IMG/VR virus record: IMGVR_UViG_3300008450_000146
Span: 1-37,947 of that record
Length of the DNA: 37,947 nt
Source: a virus
Direction: 5' to 3' (one strand)
The notes under the pieces were generated by a model. It was not told the DNA's origin and made no database searches. It was given only the letters and a program-made list of their open reading frames with translations. Numbering within the stretch: position 1 is the stretch's first letter; every line of letters begins with the position of its first letter. A program made the position numbers and the translations under genes. This document shows positions 24,320 through 30,651 of the stretch, piece by piece.

Positions 24320-24596
24320 ATGTCACGTGCAGACACTGCGCTACAGGGAGATGAGGGGCGAGATCACCGGCCGCAGAGTGGGGCGCCGTAAGCTTTACAA
24401 CCTCGCTGATGTGGAAAGGATACTGGCAGAGAACCCGGTTGCCAGCCGGCCGTACAAGCCACGGAGGCGCAAAAAGAAGGTGTCTGCACCCGGAGGAGGC
24501 GCCGGTAGCGGCTATGTTTTTGGCCCCACTTTCGGTATTGTGATGCCAAATCCAAAGCCAAGCCTGTGGCAGCGCTTCAAAGCTCTGTTCCTATGA
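24135..24596 (+). CDS. Excisionase/MerR-like winged helix-turn-helix protein
   Basis: A 153-residue protein. Residues 50-100 form a compact DNA-binding domain: FWITRREACAVLECHVQTLR (50-69), RRVGRRKLYNLADVERIL (80-97). This is the layout of excisionase-type and MerR-like domains (helix, turn, recognition helix, wing with R-K-LY). The first 48 residues are low in pattern and lie entirely over the preceding gene. ATG 24135 is the only good start before the domain, so the long overlap seems unavoidable. A basic linker (RPYKPRRRKKK) and a Gly-rich end follow. No integrase is seen, so a transcriptional or replication role is as likely as excision. Confidence 0.65.
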   Translation: MNGTATTEKLITLKHASAHGSGEQNKVQSKGPLSSNESKTGKPASEKREFWITRREACAVLECHVQTLRYREMRGEITGRRVGRRKLYNLADVERILAENPVASRPYKPRRRKKKVSAPGGGAGSGYVFGPTFGIVMPNPKPSLWQRFKALFL

Positions 24597-25147
24597 AGAA
24601 ACCAGCCAAGAAGAGAGTCTACAAATCCGCTGAAAGCCGCGCCAGACAACTGGCCGGCCTTTCCGGCGTCCGCATCGAAGACCATGTGATTGGAGTCACG
24701 GGCATCGAAAAAATTAACGGCAAGGGGAACTGGGCCAGCGTGTCTGAGGAGACACGGAAACAGATCCTGGAGATGTACACGTCCGGGATGACGATAGTTG
24801 CCATTGCGGAGAAGCTGAAGCTGTCAAAAACAGTTGTCGGAGACGTGAAGTTGCGTGCGCTGGATACAGACACTCAGTTCGCGAATGCCATGTTCAAGGT
24901 GAACATCAGACAGAAGCTTCAACACGCGGCCGAGCACAGTGTGGACCGGATCTCCGAGCTGCTTCCGGAGATGGAGGCAAGGGACGCCACGCTGGCCTTG
25001 GCTAAGTCGATGGAAATCCTGCTGGCCATGGACAAGGAAAAGACACCGGAGGTCAACAACACGATGAACCTCCACATTCATGCCAGCGATTTGCAGTCCC
25101 AATTTTTGTCAGCAATGACAGACAAACAAAAAACAATCGAAATATGA
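24593..25147 (+). CDS. Helix-turn-helix protein, possibly a small-terminase-like DNA-binding protein
   Basis: A 184-residue protein with a basic N-terminus (MKKPAKKRVYKSAESRARQL). A helix-turn-helix occupies about residues 51-91 (SEETRKQILEMYTSGMTIVA followed by IAEKLKLSKTVVGDVK), and a long helical domain follows with MEARDATLALAKSMEIL. An N-terminal HTH plus a helical oligomerisation region is the build of small terminase subunits and of phage regulators. No other small terminase candidate is visible, but this gene lies 6 kb before the large subunit, in the early cluster. The start at 24593 overlaps the upstream stop (ATGA). Confidence 0.5.
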   Translation: MKKPAKKRVYKSAESRARQLAGLSGVRIEDHVIGVTGIEKINGKGNWASVSEETRKQILEMYTSGMTIVAIAEKLKLSKTVVGDVKLRALDTDTQFANAMFKVNIRQKLQHAAEHSVDRISELLPEMEARDATLALAKSMEILLAMDKEKTPEVNNTMNLHIHASDLQSQFLSAMTDKQKTIEI

Positions 25148-25485
25148 AACATAAGGCAGAACAATTTGAATGGGATTTTGAACATCCGAAAAATTTTGGA
25201 ACCCCCGCGCACAAGCTGTCGCGCAGTGACGGTCCAGACACAAGCAAGGCGGCAACCGAGTCCGTGGACACCACGTCCCTTGAATCAATGGTGTTTTCTG
25301 CGATCGAAAATTTTGGGAGACAAGGCGCCATCGCGGACGACATTTTGGAAATGTTCCCGAGCTTCCCGTACTCTTCAATCACCGCAAGGTTCTCCGCCTT
25401 GATCCGGAAGGGCTTTGTCTCAGACACGGGCGAGCGGCGCCCAGGCAGGTCCGGGAGAGGTCAGCGAGTCATGGTTGCCCTATGA
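25144..25485 (+). CDS. Winged-helix regulator-like conserved phage protein
   Basis: A 113-residue protein. The pattern is DTSKAATESV (32-41), then a helical domain LESMVFSAIENFGRQGAIAD (46-65) and PYSSITARFSALIRKGFVSD (74-93), ending TGERRPGRSGRGQRVMVAL. It matches a recurring phage family (DTS..AA.s......v...I...g..G.t.deI....pYsS.taRfsaL...G.i..tg.rR.g.SGr.q.V), which has the shape of a winged helix with the wing at the R-rich end. The function is probably DNA binding; targets are unknown. It overlaps both neighbours by 4 bases. Confidence 0.7.
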   Translation: MKHKAEQFEWDFEHPKNFGTPAHKLSRSDGPDTSKAATESVDTTSLESMVFSAIENFGRQGAIADDILEMFPSFPYSSITARFSALIRKGFVSDTGERRPGRSGRGQRVMVAL

Positions 25486-25721
25486 AGGTGATTTACGAAC
25501 ATGCCGACTACGTTGCGCAGGTGTCTTTTGACGGGGCTTGCGTAGTGCATCGAATGGGAATGCTTCCGAACAACCAAAAGCTGACCACCCATGTAGGGGA
25601 AAAGCTTCCCTCTCAAGATTGGCGGGAAGTCCGTCTGATAGGGTGTCCGGACGAAATCAGACAAGACATCATCCGCGCCTTCGATTTCCATTGCGCTACC
25701 GTTGGAGGGATCCGACTCTGA
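25482..25721 (+). CDS. Small hypothetical protein, last gene of rightward early cluster
   Basis: A 79-residue protein starting MKVIYEHADYVAQVSFDGAC. It looks like a small alpha/beta domain: two or three strands, then a helix (PDEIRQDIIRAFDFHC). I do not recognise it. It overlaps the upstream stop (ATGA) and is followed 10 bases later by a strong bidirectional terminator. Confidence 0.6.
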   Translation: MKVIYEHADYVAQVSFDGACVVHRMGMLPNNQKLTTHVGEKLPSQDWREVRLIGCPDEIRQDIIRAFDFHCATVGGIRL

Positions 25722-25731
25722 CCGCACAATG

Positions 25732-25769
25732 AAAGGCCCGCCCCTGACCGAAACAGGAGCGGGCTTTTC
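25732..25769. terminator. Bidirectional intrinsic terminator between convergent clusters
   Basis: GCCCGCCCCTG / CAGGAGCGGGC pair (one mismatch) around the loop ACCGAAA. AAA lies on the left and TTTT on the right, so the hairpin has a T-run for either strand. It sits between the convergent genes ending at 25721 (+) and 25788 (-). Confidence 0.85.
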
Positions 25770-25787
25770 CCTTAAACGAAACCTCGC

Positions 25788-26045
25788 CTAGTTTGCCAGC
25801 TCGGCAAGCTCGCGCATCAACGGGATATATTCCCAACCAGTGTCTGAAAAGCTCGAGAAGAATTGCTCCCAAGTTTCGTCACTGGTTTTTGTGGCCAGCT
25901 TCTGCGACCATTCCCAGTTGCATGAATTGGCCGTTGAGATCGAAAAGACAAACTCGTCTCCGACCTTCTCGAGAACCAGCGGACAATCGTCCGTGAAACC
26001 GGCTTCCCAGTAGTTGTCTTTTTTGTTTTCAATTTTGTAGGTCAT
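25788..26045 (-). CDS. Small hypothetical protein
   Basis: An 85-residue acidic protein: MTYKIENKKDNYWEAGFTDD, further Trp residues (CNWEWSQKL, ETWEQFFSSF, GWEYIPLM) and a short helical end. I recognise no family. It is the last gene of the leftward operon and ends 19 bases before the shared terminator. The leader is A-rich with no Shine-Dalgarno sequence. Confidence 0.6.
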   Translation of the reverse strand: MTYKIENKKDNYWEAGFTDDCPLVLEKVGDEFVFSISTANSCNWEWSQKLATKTSDETWEQFFSSFSDTGWEYIPLMRELAELAN

Positions 26046-26057
26046 AATTTTTGGAGG

Positions 26058-26342
26058 TTATTTGCTGAACTCCAAACCCTTCAGAAAAGCGATTGTCTGA
26101 AGACAGGCCAACCGTGCCGGAACGTGTCCCTCCCAAATCGGGTGAGAGCAGCCACCGGATTCGGTGACGATGCGGGCGACACAGTAGCCACCGTACTGTT
26201 GGGAAACGTGCCAGTTTCCGACCTGCGGAACGTGAGTGCCTTGGCCGTTCGGCGCCGCGTAGGGATGGGAAGGGCTGCCCGTGAGTTCGTTGAGGCGATC
26301 GACAAGAGCGCGGAGTTTGTTTTTGGTGTAGGTTTCAGACAT
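26058..26342 (-). CDS. Conserved small phage/plasmid protein (RLNxLTGSP type)
   Basis: A 94-residue protein. The pattern RLNELTGSPSHPY (17-29), HVPQVGNWHVSQQYGGYCVA (37-56) and ESGGCSHPI...GHVPARL...FLKG matches a family seen in many phages and plasmids (RLN..tG.p..p......g..... G.yhl..aYGGy.l..i....Gg......g..p...l...i.af..G). Its function is unknown. The leader is A-rich. It lies in the leftward operon between two other small genes. Confidence 0.7.
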   Translation of the reverse strand: MSETYTKNKLRALVDRLNELTGSPSHPYAAPNGQGTHVPQVGNWHVSQQYGGYCVARIVTESGGCSHPIWEGHVPARLACLQTIAFLKGLEFSK

Positions 26343-26433
26343 AACTTTTTGCTTTCGATTTTTTTTGGTTGCAGCGTGATTGCTGCCCGATGCCGGCCGC
26401 CCTCAAAGCGACCGGCAAGCGGCAGCCTTCCCG

Positions 26434-26796
26434 CTAGTATTCCATGGGGAGCATTACGGTTGTGGCGCTCCGGTCATGTTCGGTAATGATCCAGAGGCGT
26501 TCCTTCGAAACGGGGTGCGTGTAGCTCGAGAGAAGCCGGCCGCCACCGTCCAAAGCTTCATCGTTTGTCTGAGTGTCTTCAGCGTCCAAATCGCCCCAAT
26601 CCCCGACAATGTGCCGGCAAAGGCATTTTGAGAAAAAGCCACGGGTGAAAGTTTCCATGGCGAGCGAAGTGCAGACAAGTTTGCCGGGACTGAAAGCTTT
26701 CATGCCAACGGCCAAAAGGATGGCGATTGAGGCTTCCTCAAAGTTTTCCGGCTCGGGCATTTGGGCGAAGATTGTGTTGCGGTTTTCGATTTTCAT
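26434..26796 (-). CDS. Conserved plasmid/phage protein (GDWGD...NDEAL...RLLS family)
   Basis: A 120-residue protein. The C-terminal 60 residues carry HIVGDWGDLDAEDTQTNDEA and then GGRLLSSYTHP, LWIITEHDRSATTVMLPMEY. This matches a very widespread small domain of plasmids and phages (GDWGd....D...Nd.Al..g.RllSay......kiwviTEaDRs.TtvLLP.eY); its function is unknown and it is sometimes misannotated as a restriction subunit. ATG 26796 (MKIENRN) is preferred to the in-frame ATG at 26928, because the extra 44 residues look unlike the family and the site has the A-rich leader typical of this operon. Confidence 0.7.
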   Translation of the reverse strand: MKIENRNTIFAQMPEPENFEEASIAILLAVGMKAFSPGKLVCTSLAMETFTRGFFSKCLCRHIVGDWGDLDAEDTQTNDEALDGGGRLLSSYTHPVSKERLWIITEHDRSATTVMLPMEY

Positions 26797-26934
26797 TTTG
26801 GATTTTTGGTTTGGATTTTTGGCATCGAAAATTTTCTCGGTGCTGATTTCTTGGTACAGACTTGCGTGCTTCCTTGCAAGGAAAAAGGTGAAGTTTTCTT
26901 GAGATAGTTTCTTTACAGGCAGGGTCAAAACGTC

Positions 26935-27336
26935 AAAGCGTTGGCCTTGTTGGCTTTACAACTTGGAAAAATTGGACCGTTCAACCCGAAGGCCTTACAA
27001 CTAAGGGAAGGCCGGAAGGCCTCCCGGAGCCAAGGCCGGAGCCGGGAAGGCCACCGGGAAGGCTTAAGCCTTCGGAAACAAAGGCCTTGCAAGGGCAAAG
27101 GCCAAGCCGGCCGAAGCCAAGGCAAGGCCGCCCCAAAGGCCGGCTTCCGGAGTTCCGGCGGCCTTTGCCAAGGCCAAAGCGTCAAAGGTGAAAAGGGCAA
27201 GGGAAGCCCCGAAAAGGGCAAGGCGGGTTTGCATAGGGTTTGGGTTTGTTTGGGTTTGGTTTGGTTCTCCCGGCTTTGTGCCAAGGGAAGGCCGGGAAGC
27301 CCCTTTGCAAAGGCTCCCCGGGTTTTCCCTTGGCTC
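26935..27336. other. GGCC/CCGG-rich non-coding stretch
   Basis: This stretch of about 400 bases between the leftward genes is packed with AAGGCC, GCCGG and CTCCCGG words; I count about 13 GGCC in 26941-27180, where about one is expected. Frames across it translate to low-complexity Lys/Pro/Gly-rich sequence and are probably not genes. It shares this composition with the two genes to its right and the control region beyond. Confidence 0.65.
27225..27254 (+). repeat. GGGTTT repeats, potential G-quadruplex
   Basis: Four GGG runs at 27225, 27236, 27242 and 27252 are separated by loops of 8, 3 and 7 bases. Two further GG runs with TTT spacers follow to 27264. Confidence 0.45.
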
Positions 27337-28170
27337 CTAGGCTTCGGAGAATTGAACCCCCTGGGCTTTGAGTTGTTCCACAATCCAGCGCCGGGAGGCC
27401 TCCGGCGTCCAAGCGGTTTCGGAAAGGATCCCCTTCAGAGTTATATCCCCCTCTGGAGTCCAGCTTTCAACCGGGCATCCGTAGCCCCCACCCATTCTTG
27501 CGTCGACGTGCTCCCGGAGCGGGGAAGCTTCACAAATCCGGAAAAAGCACCTCCGGAGCACGTCCGGACAAACAAGCCAAAAGGCCAGCTTGTCCAAGTC
27601 GAAAGGCTCCCCGGCCTCTTTAACTACCGTCTCTGCGTACAAATAACTCCCGTCTCGAGTTGTTGCGTCTCCCACTACAACCCGGACGCTTCTCCCGGAG
27701 CGCTCAAGCAAGACGGCCAAGGCTAGCATGGCCGCTCCCCGGGCTTCGATTGTGGCGGCCGGAACGCATCCCGAAACCGTACAATTTAAGGCTAAGGTGA
27801 CAACCTTGCTTCCCTTCGTCTCTTCCTCCGTTTCCGTTGTTTCCAGCCAAGCTTCCGGTTCACCGGAGAGAACAAGGCCAACGTCAAAGAAGAGGCCGGA
27901 GACGGCCGGCCGGAACGTCTCTTTTAACATTCCGGAGCCAACAAAGGCGGAAAGGCTTTCTACAAGGCCGGAGACGGCCTTTAAGCCTTCCGGCCAACCG
28001 AACTGAATGGCTCTTTCACAAGCCGGCCAGTTCGGAAGCCGGGTAAAGGTTGAATCCGCCGACCTTTCCTTTTCGGAAGAGCCTCCCGGAGACTTGGCCA
28101 TATAGTCTAGCGTTTCTTGGATGTTCCGGAATTGAAGCCGGAGCGTTTTTGGTTTGAGTGTCTTTGCCAT
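27337..28170 (-). CDS. Partner protein of the CobS-like ATPase (DUF7192-like)
   Basis: A 277-residue protein. RSADSTFTRLPNWPACERAI (about 36-55) followed by QFGWPEGLKAV matches a family (f.gt.s...A...a..GWpeG...) that I recall as DUF7192, found next to CobS/MoxR-type ATPases in phages. The rest has alternating beta and alpha segments (VVTLALNCTVS, AAMLALAVLLERSGRSVRVVVGD) with a shape that could be a von Willebrand A-like or related fold; no clear DxSxS is seen, so this remains a guess. It starts 9 bases after the ATPase stop in the same leftward operon. Composition is strongly GGCC-rich, like the ATPase gene. Confidence 0.6.
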   Translation of the reverse strand: MAKTLKPKTLRLQFRNIQETLDYMAKSPGGSSEKERSADSTFTRLPNWPACERAIQFGWPEGLKAVSGLVESLSAFVGSGMLKETFRPAVSGLFFDVGLVLSGEPEAWLETTETEEETKGSKVVTLALNCTVSGCVPAATIEARGAAMLALAVLLERSGRSVRVVVGDATTRDGSYLYAETVVKEAGEPFDLDKLAFWLVCPDVLRRCFFRICEASPLREHVDARMGGGYGCPVESWTPEGDITLKGILSETAWTPEASRRWIVEQLKAQGVQFSEA

Positions 28171-28179
28171 GGCCGGGAA

Positions 28180-29325
28180 TTAGGAGAGAAGCTTTTCAGC
28201 GGAGAGGGAATCCAAGGCCTTAAAGAGAAAGCCTTTCTTGAGCCATTCAAGGCCAACCCCGGCGGCCGCAAGCTTTGCCCCTCCGATAGTAGCACGCGGG
28301 GAAATAACAACCTTAACACCGTGCTTCTCCGCCCCTTCCCGGGCTTTCTGCACAAACCAAAGCCAACCGGCGGCCGTTGTTGTTCCACCGGCGGCCATAT
28401 CAAAGGCCGGGGATTCAACCCCGGAGACGCCAACGAGAGAGGCCTCGAGGCCTTGGTCCAAGGGAAGGTTCAAGAAAAAGAAACGGTCCAAGGTGGCCGC
28501 GTCAATTTGATTCCGGCCAACGTAACCGCCGGTGGCGCCGTTTCCAAACGTGTTTGCACAAGCAACACAAACAAACCCTTCTCCCCGCTTCACCGTAGCG
28601 TCCGGGAAGGTCATTTCCCCGTTGGCTAAAGCGGAATTGAGCACGGCCAACACGTTGGGGTTTCCGCCGTCGGCTTCATCTAAGCAAAAGACAAACCCCT
28701 TTTCAAAGGCCTCCCGGAAGGCCGTTCCCCGGTAAACCCCGGTGGCATCAATAAAGCCCAAAAGGTCGGTTTTGGTAGTTTGCGCGCAAACCGACAAAGC
28801 CCGGTGTTCCAACCCCAGAACCCCGGCGGCCGCTCCGACTAGGCTTGTCTTTCCCCCGCCGGCCGGACCGACAAGCCAAAGGTGAGTCCGGGTTGAAAGG
28901 GCGGCCACAATCAAAGGAAAGTAGCTATGTTCCCGGCGTTCCGTTGTTACCGTCCCGGCGGCCGTTGTGAAGCTGTAATGCACCACGGAAGGTTCCGGCT
29001 TCGGAGCATGCTCCCGGATTAGCTCAAGGATCCGGGCTTCGTCCAAGGCCGGCGCCTTCGGTTGAACCATTGCGAGCGCTTGCATCATCAAAGCGGCCGC
29101 CGTTTCGTTCCCGGCCGAAAGGGAAGAGACAACCGGCGCCGGCTTCGGCTCCGGCCGATTAACCAAAGCCAACAAGGCCGTGTTGCTTTCATCCGTCCAA
29201 GCTTCATTTAACTCCGCCATAGTCAGGGAATCGGCAAGCTTTGACGCTACGCCGGCTTCCCGGAGCCAGTTCCGGAGAAAAGAACGTGCTTCGGCGCCGG
29301 AGAGGGTTTCGTTTCGGTTGTACAT
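28180..29325 (-). CDS. CobS/MoxR-type AAA+ ATPase
   Basis: A 381-residue ATPase. Residues 1-110 are a helical N-terminal region. The AAA+ core follows, with Walker A GPAGGGKT (153-160), Walker B FVFCLDEAD (211-219), sensor-1 Asn258 in CVACANTFGNG, and DAATLDRFFFLNLP (275-288), which carries the arginine finger of the AAA_5 group. The closest build is the CobS-like MoxR clade, which remodels partners often bearing VWA-like domains; the next gene is the likely partner. The substrate in phages is unknown. It is the first gene of the leftward operon, behind an A-rich leader. The DNA is dense in GGCC and CCGG, unlike the rest of the window. Confidence 0.8.
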   Translation of the reverse strand: MYNRNETLSGAEARSFLRNWLREAGVASKLADSLTMAELNEAWTDESNTALLALVNRPEPKPAPVVSSLSAGNETAAALMMQALAMVQPKAPALDEARILELIREHAPKPEPSVVHYSFTTAAGTVTTERREHSYFPLIVAALSTRTHLWLVGPAGGGKTSLVGAAAGVLGLEHRALSVCAQTTKTDLLGFIDATGVYRGTAFREAFEKGFVFCLDEADGGNPNVLAVLNSALANGEMTFPDATVKRGEGFVCVACANTFGNGATGGYVGRNQIDAATLDRFFFLNLPLDQGLEASLVGVSGVESPAFDMAAGGTTTAAGWLWFVQKAREGAEKHGVKVVISPRATIGGAKLAAAGVGLEWLKKGFLFKALDSLSAEKLLS

Positions 29326-29585
29326 ATAACTATCTTTCTTTGTTTAGTTTAAGGCCGGCCGGCTTCCGTTGTGAAAGACGACCGAGAACCCAAAGTAAAA
29401 GACACAAGCAAAAGACACAAGCCTTTGTTGTCTCTTTTCTTCACTTCTTTTCAGACAACCGGGAAGGCTCCCGGCGCCGGCCGCTTCGAAGCCGGCTCCC
29501 GGAGGCTCCCGGAAGGCCAGCAAAGGCCGGGAGCATGGCAAGGCCGGGACAACGGCCGGGAAGGAAAAGACAACGGCCGGGAATA

Positions 29586-29611
29586 GGCTCCCCGGCTCCC
29601 CGGCTCCCCGG
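29586..29611. repeat. Tandem GGCTCCCC x3
   Basis: Three perfect copies of GGCTCCCC (29586, 29594, 29602) are followed by GG. Each copy also forms a CCGG junction with the next. Confidence 0.8.
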
Positions 29612-29762
29612 TTGTCTTTGGCTCCCGGAGACAAGCTTCGGGGTTCAAGGCAAAGGCTAGGTTCTGGGGAATCCGTTTCCCCGATCGGCTCCCGGCTTTG
29701 TGCAATGACCGCTCCTCCCGGCCTTCCCCGCTCCGGCTCCGCTCCTTCCCGGCTTGTCTCCG

Positions 29763-29777
29763 GCTTGTCAGACAAGC
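29763..29777. promoter_or_regulatory. Palindrome GCTTGTC-A-GACAAGC, operator candidate
   Basis: A perfect 7-bp dyad with a one-base centre, in the divergent control region. Half-sites GGCTTGTC and TTGTC recur at about 29751, 29846 and 29855. This would suit a dimeric repressor; no repressor is identified with certainty. Confidence 0.4.
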
Positions 29778-29920
29778 GGCCGGCTTCCCTTCCCCGGCTC
29801 CGAAGGCCGGCCAAAGGCTCCATAGGCCGGAAAAGGCCGTTCCGGTTGTCTCCGGCTTGTCTTTTTGGCCGCTTTTACTCTGTAGAAAGGGCAATCCTGA
29901 CTAAACCGATCGGAATAGTA

Positions 29921-29991
29921 GGGGTGGGGGCGGCCAAGCGTCCGGGGGGAAGTTCTAGGCCTAGGCATCCCCCCACCTGAAAATTTTTTAA
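29921..29991 (+). terminator. Long-loop GC stem followed by T-run
   Basis: GGTGGGGG (29923-29930) can pair with CCCCCACC (29970-29977), followed closely by TGAAAATTTTTT. A second G-run (29944-29949) can pair with the same C-run, so the two structures exclude each other. A palindrome CTAGGCCTAG lies in the loop. It could be a terminator that stops early transcription from the left, or a switch. Confidence 0.35.
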
Positions 29992-30195
29992 TGCCACAAG
30001 GCGCCCCTTTGGCTACAGTGCCTTGGCAGTATGGAAAAGTGGCGCGGGCTTTTGCCCCACAACAGGTTGTGAGCTTGCCCCGTTTCGGAAGCGCGGATTA
30101 GTTTGCAGCTAAATGTGCCAAGATTCTTGTGAATTTTGGGCGCCATTTTCTGTTGTTGTGGTGTCCGTAGGAATGTGTAAGGTTTTTGAACACAT

Positions 30196-30651
30196 ATGGG
30201 AGACGTATTTACAATTAGCGAGAAATGGGTGAAAGAAAGAGATGGAGCAAATTATGCATTGGAAAGGTACAAAGAAGGTACCGATTTCGTGCGCAGGAGG
30301 AATCGCTTTGGCTTCAAGGTTGTCTTCCGGAAGGGATTTCTGGGTGAGGTTGCGGATGTAGTGGATCCGAGCTTGGTGGAGCACAAGCAGCAGCCTGAGG
30401 AGGTGCAGCCTGAGACAGGGAGCCAGACAGTGGTCCCGGTGAAGGCGCCAGAGTGCGCCAGCACACCAATGGTTGCGAAGATTACTCGCAAGTATCCAAA
30501 CCCAAGATTTGTGGATACGGACGTTTGCGGCCGAGTTTTCTGCGGGCTGAAGGGTAATGGCCTGAAGACTGGCCAGCTGATTCTGGTATCAGATGGTACT
30601 ATCGTTCTTGGGAAAGCCGGCATGATAGCCACAGCAGCTTCTGTGGCTTAA
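30196..30651 (+). CDS. Hypothetical protein at start of late region
   Basis: A 151-residue protein starting MGDVFTISEKWVKERDGANY. The N-terminal half is charged and beta-prone (DFVRRRNRFGFKVVFRKGFLG). A Pro/Gln/Glu linker (about 64-82) leads to a C-terminal segment, ITRKYPNPRFVDTDVCGRVF and GLKTGQLILVSDGT. That ending (NpR.V......g...cg......k.GqlI.v) resembles a short beta-rich module in some phage proteins, of unknown function. The leader is GAACACAT before the ATG, without a Shine-Dalgarno sequence. It precedes the 350-base structured gap and terminase. Confidence 0.6.
   Translation: MGDVFTISEKWVKERDGANYALERYKEGTDFVRRRNRFGFKVVFRKGFLGEVADVVDPSLVEHKQQPEEVQPETGSQTVVPVKAPECASTPMVAKITRKYPNPRFVDTDVCGRVFCGLKGNGLKTGQLILVSDGTIVLGKAGMIATAASVA

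Larger units (their letters stand above)
29326..30195. promoter_or_regulatory. Divergent control region between leftward operon and rightward late genes
   Basis: This 870-base stretch has no convincing gene. The first 600 bases continue the GGCC/CCGG-rich composition; frames across it are low-complexity. It contains a triple GGCTCCCC repeat, a GCTTGTC-A-GACAAGC dyad and the related direct repeats CCGGCTTGTCTCCGGCTTGTC (29749-29769) and CCGGTTGTCTCCGGCTTGTC (29842-29861). A GC-rich stem ends in TTTTTT near 29990. Composition then returns to normal. Promoters for both directions should lie here, but I cannot point to convincing -35/-10 pairs. Confidence 0.5.

Noticed and set aside
24135-24596. 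Excisionase implying a temperate phage
   Set aside because: The domain type is also common in regulators; no integrase, attachment site or repressor/cro pair could be identified.
26941-27726. Forward open frame of 261 codons in the GGCC island
   Set aside because: Low-complexity Lys/Gly/Pro product caused by repeated GGCC words; it overlaps the real leftward gene at 27337-28170.
29344-29980. Several open frames on both strands in the divergent control region
   Set aside because: All are Arg/Pro/Gly/Ser-rich low-complexity translations without starts, motifs or spacing typical of genes.
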